64,000 nt of DNA, from the NCBI GenBank assembly GCA_947184155.2, contig CAMXCT020006445.1, positions 1 to 64,000 on the forward strand, written 5' to 3'. Shown one piece after another: positions 22,262 through 33,000 of the stretch. Below the pieces are notes generated by a model. It did no database searches. It saw nothing but the letters and a program-made list of their open reading frames with translations, and was not told the DNA's origin. Positions within the stretch are counted from its first letter, which is position 1; every line of letters begins with the position of its first letter. This stretch comes from Cladocopium goreaui. Taxonomy: Eukaryota > Sar > Dinophyceae > Suessiales > Symbiodiniaceae. Both the position numbers and the translations under genes were made by a program.

Positions 22262-22333
22262 ACTGCAAGCCCACTTGAGCCCAGATGTGGAGATGCGGAG
22301 GTCATCCCATGTCCTCAAGAGGACCCTCTGTTT
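22262..22333 (+). CDS. Candidate exon, unknown protein
   Basis: The plus strand after CATGTCCCAGCAG reads KLQAHLSPDVEMRRSSHVLK, good coding texture. The end is unclear. Confidence 0.33.
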
Positions 22334-22339
22334 CTACCC

Positions 22340-23075
22340 AAGAAAATGGAAAGTCATGATGAAAGTCCCATTTTATCATCATCCCATTTTCCTGGAGGCC
22401 CTGGGTCACAACATCAATGGTTTGGTTTAAGTTTAAGGGAAACTCTACAGAAAACTGGCCGGATGGAGGTTCCCAGGTTCCGGCAAAAAAAATCCCCGTC
22501 CAATGAAAAACAAATTGTTGGACAATCAAAATAAATTGTCTCAAAGTTCCTATCTTAAGATTTAGACAATGAAATGAACAAATTTAGTGAGATCTCAAAA
22601 TTATATCAAAAACATATATTACCATCAACATTGTTTGCCATCCAAATCTCTAATATTTAAATTTCTTTGCTGGTTTGTGGTTTCTTTCAATCCATCCCCA
22701 ACAAATTTTTGCTTGCCATCTCAACCAATCGTGCTAAGTATGGATGAACAACAACGAACAACACAACACATTTGAAAAGCCCTGCCAGTTGAGCCAGTTG
22801 AGCCTCCGGCAATGAAACGTAGCTAGCTGGACAATCCACCATTTATCGATGAGTATAGATCCTTTTCCCAGCTAGAAAGCTTCATATTCATGGGCGATAA
22901 ATCGCCTAGATTAATGTTCAGGTTCATGGGGAATTTGGTGGATGTTCCACTAAGTGTAGCATTGAACATCAAATGAAAGTATAAGCGGAGGATTATAGAT
23001 CCTTATCCCTACATTCATGGGTGAAATCTGAGAAATCTACCATCAAAAGGTGGACGTTACGCTGCCACCTTTTTT
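22340..23075. other. No gene seen
   Basis: AT-rich, no recognised repeats. Confidence 0.45.
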
Positions 23076-23088
23076 TATTACCCCGAAG

Positions 23089-23175
23089 GGAGACCTGCAC
23101 GTGCAGCTGGGCGGAGTTGGCCACAAACCTCGGTTTTGTGGAGCGTGGAGAATTCAAAGAAGTGGGAGATGAGTG
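23089..23175 (+). CDS. Candidate C-terminal exon
   Basis: The plus strand after TTTTTTTATTACCCCGAAG reads GDLHVQLGGVGHKPRFCGAW and stops soon after. An alternative plus frame, CSWAELATNLGFVERGEF, runs into a microsatellite. Unknown. Confidence 0.3.
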
Positions 23176-23179
23176 GGAT

Positions 23180-23271
23180 ATACAAACACACACACACACA
23201 CGCACACATATATATATATATATACACGCATAATTAAAATATATAAGTTAAATGAGCATCTATCTTTATTA

Positions 23272-23303
<32 letters not shown>

Positions 23304-23480
23304 CATATATAAGTTATAAGAATATATATATATAGAGAGAATAATGCAAACATTAATATTTGCTAATATATCATATTTACATGTATTTATATATATATAT
23401 ATCATATTTACACATGCATCATATTTACACATATGTCATGTAATTTATATAGAATATATAGAGTATGTATATATATATAT
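23180..23480. repeat. CA and TA microsatellite block
   Basis: (CA)n then several (TA)n tracts. Predicted frames are strings of Tyr/Ile and not genes. Confidence 0.9.
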
Positions 23481-23481
23481 A

Positions 23482-23575
23482 TACCTTGACCCTCCAAGTA
23501 CCTTTCAAATGGTGATTTATCCCATAGTTTTTTGTTATTTTACCAATTCCTTGGGGTCTTTGGAGGGTCAAGGTA
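23482..23575. mobile_element. Inverted-repeat element, family G
   Basis: 94 bp with perfect 16-bp ends, TACCTTGACCCTCCAA and its inverse. Related ends occur at 19441-19545. Confidence 0.7.
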
Positions 23576-23899
23576 TATGGTTTTCGGACTGCAGTGGGAT
23601 ATATATATATAATATAGCTGGGATATAGTGGGATATAGCTGGTATATGATGGTTTCAAATAGTTTCAAAGTCATTCTCTAATGTGTTTCTGTTGGTTTAT
23701 GCCATCAATCTGCCTATAGACCTTTATTTCCTCATGGCGGATGTTACATGATGCGAACATCCATCATGTTTATCCATTTGATTGGTGGAAACTACAGCAG
23801 TAAAGCCCACGAATTCCCATTATTAAATCATATGAAACCACCATGAAACACCAATCAGAACCAACTTACGGCCCAGCCCCGCGTAATCGCCAAGTCACA

Positions 23900-23990
23900 C
23901 CAGGAGACCAGAGATGTTGCGGCAGGCGCGCTTGCGAAGCTCCTCATTGTGGGACCGAAACAGCTGGATTTGACCAGAGCATACTAGAGT
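23900..23990 (-). CDS. Exon, unknown protein
   Basis: The minus strand after CTCTGGTCAAATCCAG reads LFRSHNEELRKRACRNISG, with C/G-rich third positions, then either a donor (GTCTCCTGG) or a stop after LLV. Charged helix. Family unknown. Confidence 0.42.
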
Positions 23991-25089
23991 ACAATGGTGA
24001 TCGATGATCCCCTGGGTGCACTCACCCAGTGGGACATCAAACAACTGAACAGACTTCAAGTTTCCATTTCTGCAAACTGATATCCAGTTGTAAAATGCAA
24101 ATGTCTTACTTGTCCTTAGGGAAGGGGGGCATGGGATGACTGTTACTTATCATTGGGTCATTCCCCCATTCCCTACCGTTTAGCACCAGCAAAATGAAGG
24201 CAAATGGGGGTGGCCCAAAATGGATCAGTTCACATCCAACATCCCGACATGTGCAGTGGAAAATCCTTGCAGAGTATAAGGTGTATATAGCTATCCTTCA
24301 ATCTCCCGCACCCTGGAAACAGTTGTCAAAACCATCCTCCAACTAACATAGACGCCGTCAAACCGGGGTTGGCAGACTATTTAATGAATACTTTTCTCTG
24401 AAAATGGGCGGTTCTCAGGCACAAACTGTTAGATCTACTAGTTGGGAGATAGTAAAACCCGTGAATATCACATAAAATCATATTAAATTCACATAAATCA
24501 TAAATTTATCCATGAATATTCACATAAAATCACATGAACTTCGAATCAAATCCCGTGAAAAATCACCATGGCCAGACATTGATCCACCAGTTGAGGACCC
24601 CAAACTGCAGGCTCTCCGGTGTTCAAACCCCTTAGTCCACAGACGTGGCAATGGAAGGGGGACAGAAAGGACAGCCGCAACAACCAAGGGACGCGGCCTG
24701 GCATAAATTATCATATACTCATATCTCATAATTATGTCATGTATTATAATTAACTATCATATATTATGTGTATGTATGTATGTATGTATGTATGTATATA
24801 CATACAGGATGTCGGTGGTTCCAATGGTTCCAGATTTCTTGGCTGCAAAAACATTGACTGAGATGTACGCCCATTCCATGGATTGATATGGATTAACTAA
24901 GGAAGAACACATGGAATGTTCAATCATGGGATGGATTGATATTCTTACGGAAATGTCATGTAAATGGATTGATATCATGACATTTTCTTCCCATTTTCAA
25001 CTGGAATTAATTGATATGGATTGAAAAAATGTCATGATATGGAAAACCATGGCTCTCAGTAACATCAAACAATAATAATAAAACGACGT

Positions 25090-25130
25090 ATCTTTGCCGA
25101 GTTGCACTTCCTGCTCACCTGGCTGCGGCG
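25090..25130 (-). CDS. Candidate short exon
   Basis: The minus strand has a good acceptor (CACCTTCCTGCGCCGCAG), then PGEQEVQLGKDT. The donor is weak. Confidence 0.25.
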
Positions 25131-25234
25131 CAGGAAGGTGCAGTGATACAACCGATGATATCGGGGGATATCGTTGGATCATATTTGTTGGTGAATCGTT
25201 GTGGCAATTTGCTGTCTAACAATATATCGTTACT

Positions 25235-25435
25235 ATCTCTCAATTTGTAAATATATATATATATATGTATATAATATTATTTTATAATATACATATATGA
25301 ATATGTTTTATGTTTATATATATATATACATTATATAACATAATATTATGTAGTATGTGTAAATATATATATATATATATATCATATATATACACATAAT
25401 ATTATGTTATATAATATAATATATTTATATTGAAA
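25235..25435. repeat. TA-rich palindromic block
   Basis: Stretches of TATA with ATAATATTATGT in both orientations. Could form hairpins. No gene. Confidence 0.75.
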
Positions 25436-25727
25436 TTCCTATTCAACTACTAAATGGTGCATCACATGTGCACGGTGGATTGAATTTGTCTGTTAATTAC
25501 CACCACTGTTGGAGATCTCGTCTTTGGTTGCTACCATGATTGGCCCCTTGTATATACTTGTGCCCCCACTCACAGTCATCGCCGTCGAACTGATGTCAAA
25601 CAAATGAAAGGAGAACGTACCAGGCAAAGGGGTGGGAAACCAAACAAATTGCACTTATAAATCATAAATGTAACTCTCATGTCACCGCCTTTCGTATTCA
25701 ACAACACCACCCCAAAACAAAAACAAA

Positions 25728-26322
25728 ACCATCTATAACCATCTACAACCATCTATAACCATCTATAAGTATCTAAAAGTATCTATAAGTATCTATAACC
25801 ATCTATAACCATTTATAACCATCTATAACCATCTATAAGTATCTACAATCATCTATAACCATCTATAACTATCTATAACCATCTATACCCATCTACAACC
25901 ATCTACAACCATCTATAACCATCTGTAACCATCTATAACATTCTATAGCCATCTATAACCATTGTAACCATCTATAACCATCCATAACCATTTATAACCA
26001 TCTATAACCATCTATAACCATCTACAACCCCATCTACAACCATCTACAACCATCTATAACCATCTATAAGTATCTACAACCATCTATAACCATCTACAAC
26101 CATCTATAACCATCTATAAGTATCTATAACTATTTATAACCATCTATAACCATCTATAACCATCTATAACCATCTATAACATTCTATAACCATCCATAAC
26201 CATCTAAAACTATCTATAACCGTCTGTACCCATCTATAACCATCTATAACATTCTATAACCATCTATAACCATCTAAAACTATCTATAACCGTCTGTAAC
26301 CATCTATAACCATCTATAACCT
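25728..26322. repeat. 10-bp-unit minisatellite (CCATCTATAA)
   Basis: About 600 bp of variable 10-bp units, mostly ACCATCTATA with variants such as AGTATCTATA and AACATTCTAT, all on one strand. It ends about 200 bp before the retrotransposon. Confidence 0.9.
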
Positions 26323-26374
26323 ATATATTTAGAAAAGGTCAACAGCCTGGGTCATCCAGGTCGCCCTAGCTGCC

Positions 26375-26419
26375 ACCTGGTACGCTGGACATCGGCTCCC
26401 AAGGCTCATCGTCCTCCTC
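26375..26419 (-). CDS. Candidate short exon, acidic
   Basis: The minus strand after ATCCCCTGGCATAG reads EEDDEPWEPMSSVP, then donor GTGGCAG. About 45 bp, just upstream of the retrotransposon. Confidence 0.33.
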
Positions 26420-26523
26420 CTATGCCAGGGGATTCTGGGTTGCTACACCCATATCAATCTATATGTATATATGATATGAATATATATATATATATATGTA
26501 TATGTATATGTATATGTGTGTGT

Positions 26524-26529
26524 AAATAT
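26524..26529. repeat. Target-site duplication, left copy (AAATAT)
   Basis: AAATAT abuts the first LTR base and the same six bases follow the right LTR at 35354-35359. Copia elements usually give 5 bp. The extra base may be chance, because the target is AT-rich. Confidence 0.85.
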
Positions 26530-26871
26530 TGTGATTTATCTATTTCCCAAACCTTGTGCACCAATCCGGGTTGTGTCACTGCCATGTCCGCATGCTTGAC
26601 CAAAGGGGTTTGCCAACTTCCTCGGCATCCGGCATTTTGCTTGAAGGCCCAAGAGGGGTTGACCTGTGGTGTGCCTTGGAAAAGGGGCACTAGGCGCGTG
26701 GTCGTAAGTGAAGCCATAGGGTTGGCCTTTTACATCATTTCCATAGATCGAGGACGATCTTCCTTTGGTTATTGGTTCAGGAGGACCCCATCTCTTATCT
26801 TGGTTGGATCAGGGAATCCAAGGTCTATCTTCACCTGGAGGTTCAAGGCCCCTACCTTTGCATCATCCGCA
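26530..26871 (+). repeat. 5' LTR of the Copia element
   Basis: 342 bp, starts TGTGATTTATC and ends CATCATCCGCA. Identical by eye to 35012-35353. It should carry the promoter. Open frames running through it (such as 26422-26925) recur at the right LTR and are not considered genes. Confidence 0.95.
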
Positions 26872-26872
26872 T

Positions 26873-26885
26873 TGGTAGCGGAGCC
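26873..26885 (+). promoter_or_regulatory. Primer-binding site, initiator-Met tRNA type
   Basis: TGGTAGCGGAGCC starts one base after the LTR. Copia elements commonly prime minus-strand DNA with initiator Met tRNA, whose 3' complement begins TGGTA, often followed by GCAGAG or TCAGAG. One internal base departs from the metazoan form. The tRNA of this organism was not available for comparison. Confidence 0.65.
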
Positions 26886-27009
26886 ACGAGCTCCTTGGAG
26901 ATTTGGTGTGTTCATCAGGCGGTGAACAAGACGACGAAGCCACTTCAACTAGTGTTTCCGGAAAGGAGGTGATCCGAGGGCATTACAGTTTTTTGGAGTG
27001 GAATACAAT

Positions 27010-30000
27010 ATGAGTGCCGATGGGGAGGCATCCGGAAGTCAGGGCCCTGGGGGTTCTGCATCATTCCTCCCATGGCATTTGATCCCTTCGTTTGACCCTG
27101 GCGAAACAGATCTTTCAGATTACACGCGGCGACTGGAGTTTTTGGCTGGAATATGGCCATCAGACCAGCTTCAACATCTAGCTCCTCGAGCTGCTCTCAT
27201 GTGTAAGGGCTCAGCCTTTCAGAAAGTTTTGCGGCTGGATCCTGAGAAACTGAAAGTGAAGTCACCTGACGGCGTGAAGTTGATCGTCACGACACTGGGT
27301 GGAGTCTGGGGGAAGACAGTTTTGGAGAACAAGTATGAGAAGTTTGAGAAAGCAATTTACAGCATTTCCCAGCGTCAAGATGAAAGCAACGATTCATACC
27401 TGGCCAGACATGAGATTTTGTTTGAAGATTTGATTTCCCAAGGTGCACAACTGTCGGAGATGAGAGCCTACATTCTCCTTAGGAATTCAACTCTTTCCCC
27501 AGAAGACAAAAAGAAGGTCCTGGTAGAGTCGAAAGGTGATCTGAAGTATGATACAGTGACCAATGCTATCAGGATGTTGGGTGCCAAATTCTTTCAAGAT
27601 GTGCAGGGCAATCAGAAGATCAGCAAAACCAAAACGTACGATGTCAATTATGTCCAAAAATTAGAAGAGGAGCCCCACTTTGATGACTCCTCTCATGCCT
27701 TTCAGCTGGATCATGTTGACTTGACCGAGGCCTTGGTCGATCAGTTCATCCAGGAAGGCGACGAGGATGCACTTGTGGTGCAACAATTCGAAGATGCGAT
27801 GATTGATACAATCCAGAACGACCAGGAGATGACAGCCTACATGAATGCCTATGTCGAGGCCCGTAAGAGGTTGACGGAAAAGACGAAGAGTCGTGGGTTC
27901 TGGCCTGTGAGAGCCAAAGGCTCTGGCAAAAAAGGAAAGGGTAAAAATCCCTTCATGCGGTCCCGGAAGCCCCTGGCTCTTAGGATAGCTGAAAGTGAAT
28001 GCAGACTGTGTGGGGTCCGCGGTCACTGGAAAGCTGAGTGTCCGAAGAGGTTTTCCGCCACCCCTGCATCCGTTCCGAAAGCCCAGCCTGTGAATGCCAT
28101 GATCTCCGTCACAGACACCTGTGACGATGAAGCTGATGTCTTTGTGATGGAGTCGTATGCCGACCTGCCTGTCCCATTGTCTCATGCCGCCCAGGTGCCA
28201 CAGGGTTTTGGGTCCGTTGTCCACTCCCATAACTGTTGTGTATGTTGGGGCCTAAAGGATAATGGGGATATAAGACAAAGTCATGGTATGTACTATAATC
28301 AGGTGAAGAACCGAATGCAGTGCCTTCTCAAGTCCATATCGCATCCGGCCAACAGGTGGAAGGGTCCTGAATCACCACTGAGCAACCCCTCTCCAATGAC
28401 GATGCCTGATGATAGCGTGCCTTCCGGTAGTTTGCAGCCCGTTAGTGTGTCTTCCGACAGCATGATGTCTTGCAGGTCAAAGCATGTCCACACAGGAGAA
28501 CATGAGTCAACTGCAGCCGAACAATCCTCAGTGGAACCCATCATGTTTGCAACGTCCAGTACTGTGGGCATTCTTGATCTGGGAGCCTCTCAGACAGTCA
28601 TGGGACGTCACCAGGTACCTGAGTTTCTTGGAAACTTACCTGCAGAGATCCGGAAGCAGGTTTTTGAGAAGCCTGTTCAAATGTCTTTCCGATTCGGGAA
28701 CAACAGCACTGTGCCTTGCCGTCATGCAATGTTTGTACCAGTGGACAAGTTTTGGATTAAGATTGCCATCGTGGATTCAAGAACCCCATTTCTGATCTCC
28801 AACAATGTTTGCCGTAGCCTCGGAGCCGTGATTGACACCACAGCACAGACCATTCATTTCAAACAATTGGGATGCACTTTGCCACTGTCCTTGTCGGGCA
28901 AGAAGTTGTTCCTTTTAGATGTTTGTGATCTGATCGCACAGAAGCCTCCAAGACCAGTGGAGCCCCGAGAAAATGATGCCAGTGCTTGCGATCGAGTGCT
29001 TGTATGTCAATCCCTAGACCACAGCAATGATCAGAATTCGACAGGTCTGAAGGATGTGCATTCAGAAAATCCAGCTCCGACATCAATCCAAGCTGAAAAC
29101 CAACATGCAGAATCCAAACCTGATGTCGGCGACGTACCACCATGTTTACATGTACAGCCCGTTTTGGCCAAAGATAGTCATCTGCACCTTGATCCCTCTC
29201 CGTCGGTGTTGTCTGTCCGTGTCTCTAGGAGCCATGTCCATGAAACAACTGGCAGATCGATTCGAAGCGGTGAAGCAGAAGACCGGCCAAGCCGAGAAGA
29301 CAGCGGAGCTCAGTCAGATGAGCTATGCCCAGCTGTCCCAAATGACAATCAAGTTTGGAGAAGCCAAGATCGGCAAGATGTATGGGGAAGTTCTGCAGAA
29401 CGACCCTCGATACTGCCAATGGTTCCTGAAGAAGTATGCCGAGAGCGAGAAGCCAGAGCACATGGAGTTTGCCCACTTCCTGGCCCTCTACGTGGAGCGA
29501 CAGGAAGCGCTGATGGAGAAGGCCGAACCAGATCTTCCCAAGATGACTCGAGCCAAAGCCAAGGCCAAGAGTGCAGCAATGCCGTCGTTCACAGAAGGAT
29601 CTATGATGGGTTCTGTGATCGATCTGGAAGAGGACGATCTCTGGGAGGCCCTGACCGAGAACCAGAAGTCCCAGCAGGCCGAGATCCACAACAGCCAGCG
29701 GCTCGATCAACTGGAAGGTGCTCTGAGCCAACTGATGGGGCAGATCCAACAGCTGACATGCCAGATGTCCATCATGGCATCTCGCGAACAGCCAGCGCCA
29801 TAGAGACATCTTTGCTGGAGCGATGTGTGGAAGAATATAATGCCTTTGTCAAAACAATGAATTCTGAGGTATGTGCTTCTGTGTCTGAAACAAATCCTAT
29901 TCTCCAAGAAATGCGAGTGTTTTTCTTTCAACATGGGTTTGATCCTAGTGTACACAATCAACCTCGATTAGATGTTTTGGAAGTATACTGCTCCAGTGAA

Positions 30001-33000
30001 AGCCAGCTGACTCAGCAATGTCTCCGACAAGGCCTTCGGGCCAAGCGCTTCTGTTTGCAGGATGGGGATCTTTCTGAACAATCTGGCAGGTTCAAACTCT
30101 ATGAAGTGCTGATGAAACACCGGCCCAGACACATCTGGACAGCTCCTCGCTGTAAAGCATGGTGTCGATGGAGTCAATTCAATGCCGGTCGTTCCGTTGC
30201 CATGGCTGAACAGGTGATGCAAGCTAGAGATGCTGACCAAGTCCACTTACAACTCTGTGATGCTTTGTTCCAATATCAGTGTATCATGGGTCCGAGTTTT
30301 CACTACCATTTAGAACAACCAAAAGGATCTCATATGATTTTCCAGGAACCTTTGCAGTCGATTGTGAACAAATCCATCCGAGCTTGTTGTGACATGTGTA
30401 CAGCAGGTAAGCTCCGAAATCCTGAAACCCAGCAGTTTCTCCAAAAGGGTACTCAGATATTCACCAGCTCAGCAATCATGGGCCGATGTTTGGAACAACT
30501 GACTTGTAATCATCAGCATCAGCACTCTCCAGTGGCTGGCAGTTTTCGTGATTCTGAAGGACATCATCAGAAAGTTTCAACATATTCAGAATTGTACACA
30601 CAAACGTTTGGTATCCGTATGGCTCGTGCTATCCTCGCTAGCAAGTCGGCCAGTGAAACTGCCCAGCATGCCTGCCCAGAGACTGCGTTTGGTGTCGACA
30701 CCGAAAGTTCCAGACTTGAGTCAGAGTCTAAAAGACGTCGTCTGAATGCCAAGACGTCCAATCCTCCTGGCTATGATGGCCCTGATGCCGGTCCATCTGA
30801 CTCCATAGAATCGGATACAAATGTACCAAAACTGGATGAAGCGATTAAAGTGAGTTGGTCTCAGATTCTCCAACAAGCCCTTCATGCCGCACCTAGGGTA
30901 GGCAGCTTGGTTCTTGAACGAGGTGAATTGTTTGAGACTATTCAAAATGTCTGTCCTGACTATCAGATTCGAGTCATTGAACTGTGCAAGGGAGCGGACC
31001 GTTTCCGCAAACCACCCACGAAGCTGGCGAAGCATGAAGCTCCGTGGCGAATGACTTTCGGTCTGCATCGTCACAGCCTTGAGCCTTTCGAACCGACTCC
31101 ATGGATCCATTGGGAGAGCATGAGCAATCGTCAGATGTGCAGCTCGGCACCACCCTCCAGAATCCTGATTTCTGTTTTTGCTCGTCAAGTGGGTAAGCAA
31201 GGTGAGGTCAGTAATCAAAGTAACGATGCTGAAGCCAACCTGAATCCCCGGAAACATGAACTAGAGCCATCCATGGACATGCAGAATAAGAGATTCAAGA
31301 GTGAACATGACAACCCTGATGTTCCCTTATCTGCACAGCCCAATCCGTCGACATCGGAAGTGGTGGAGCAATCCGGTGATGTGCCCTGTTCTAGACAGAC
31401 ATGCAATCGAGATATCGAACAATTGGCCGAGTCCACAGCACAACATGGTCCCAAGTATCTCAGCCTCAAGCCCGCAGTTAGACAATGGATATCCAAGATT
31501 CATCATAATTTAGGCCATCCAAACTGTCAGAAGCTGAAGAATGTGCTGTCCCAACAGGGATATGCCCCTGAGATCCTGCAAGGGGTTGATGACTTTCGAT
31601 GCAGTACCTGCCATGAAGTGCAGGGACCTCGCATATCGCGACCAGCGGCCATTTCAGAAATTCGAGAGTTCAATGATAGCATTGGCTGCGACCTGATCAC
31701 TTGGACATCGCCAAAGAGCCATAAACAATTCCAGTTTCTTCACGTGATTGATGCCGCCACCAATTTCCAAGCAGCCATCCCAGTTTTTAGAACTGATGCA
31801 TCAGCACTCCATGAAGCACTGCAGGACTGTTGGTTTCACTGGGCAGGTCCAAGCAAACAATTAGTAGCCGACAATGCGTCAGGAATTTGTTCCGATGAAT
31901 TCATTCAACTTGCTCAGGGTCTTGATGTGCATCTCCGCATTGTGGCCGCGTTTGCTCACTGGCAATTAGGACGCACTGAAAGACATGGGGATATCTTACA
32001 ACATATGCTTGAGAAGTTTGATCATGATCATCCACTAGAAAATCACGAACAGTTCAAAATGGCTTTGAGAGAGTGTTGTAATGCCAAGAATTCCCTATCA
32101 CGCTTCCGTGGATACACCCCTGAAATTTTGGTTTTAGGAAAAGCCCGAAAGCTGCCTGGAAGTTTGAGTGAAGAGACTGGCACAGCCTCTCAACATCTGG
32201 CTGACTCTGAGACCCCTGAAGGCTTGGCTTTTAGAGAAAACCTGGCCAAGCGTGAAAGTGCACGTCTTGCGTTTGTCCATGCCGATCATAGTGAAAAGCT
32301 TCGGAGGGCGTTTTTGCGAAGACAGAGACCCCACCGTGGACATTTTTCAAGCGGTGCCTTCGTCATGTTTCGGCGTCCAGGTAGAGGCGAAAATCCAGGC
32401 CAATGGCATGGGCCGGCCCGTGTGATAGTGCAAGAAGCTGAACATGTCATTTGGGTTTCCTTTGCCAGTAGGGTTTATCGAGTGGCCCCAGAACATGTCC
32501 GTGTTTTGTCGGAAAGGGAAGCAGGAGAGCAAATGTCCAACATGTCCAAGAGTGACATGTCTATGCCACCCAAAGAAGTTGGACGAGGAGTATTTCAATA
32601 TGAAGACCTTACGGGGATTCCTGCGATCATGCCTGAAGAAAACATGCCAATCCCAAGCGAAAATGTGACCTCCGAAAATCCACCACAGATCCAAATTGAT
32701 GCAGATCACCAACCTGACTCAGAACCGAGCATGCCACCACCATCCATTCACTCCAATGAATATACCCCAACTACTCCACTTAGTAATATTCCTGATGATA
32801 ACGTAAACCCCGAAACAGTAACCAACCCTGTTGAAGTTCCCGTACCAGGTGACAGTAGTGATGATGACCTCGTCATGGAAGATGCCTGGATTTGTCAAAA
32901 TGACAAAGTCATCCGCGTGCACCATCGGCCTCGGACTGCAGCTTTTGATCCGAGCACCTGTTCCGACTGCCCTGTGGATCTCTTGTCCATTTGTGGAGAA

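Noticed and set aside
23154-23432. Frames full of YIYIYI (also 3490-3864, 5793-6396)
   Set aside because: They are translations of TA/TG microsatellites.
25728-26322. Possible CRISPR array
   Set aside because: Units are 10 bp without unique spacers, and the DNA is eukaryotic.
26422-26925. Open frames across both LTRs (also 35036-35449)
   Set aside because: They run through microsatellite and LTR sequence and end differently at each LTR.
27661-28230. 189-codon minus-strand ORF opposite Gag
   Set aside because: Antisense of an intact, motif-bearing Gag frame; no coding bias of its own.
29225-29809. 194-codon minus-strand ORF opposite the captured ORF
   Set aside because: It is Leu/His-rich and mirrors the codon bias of the plus-strand ORF. 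I take it as an antisense shadow.
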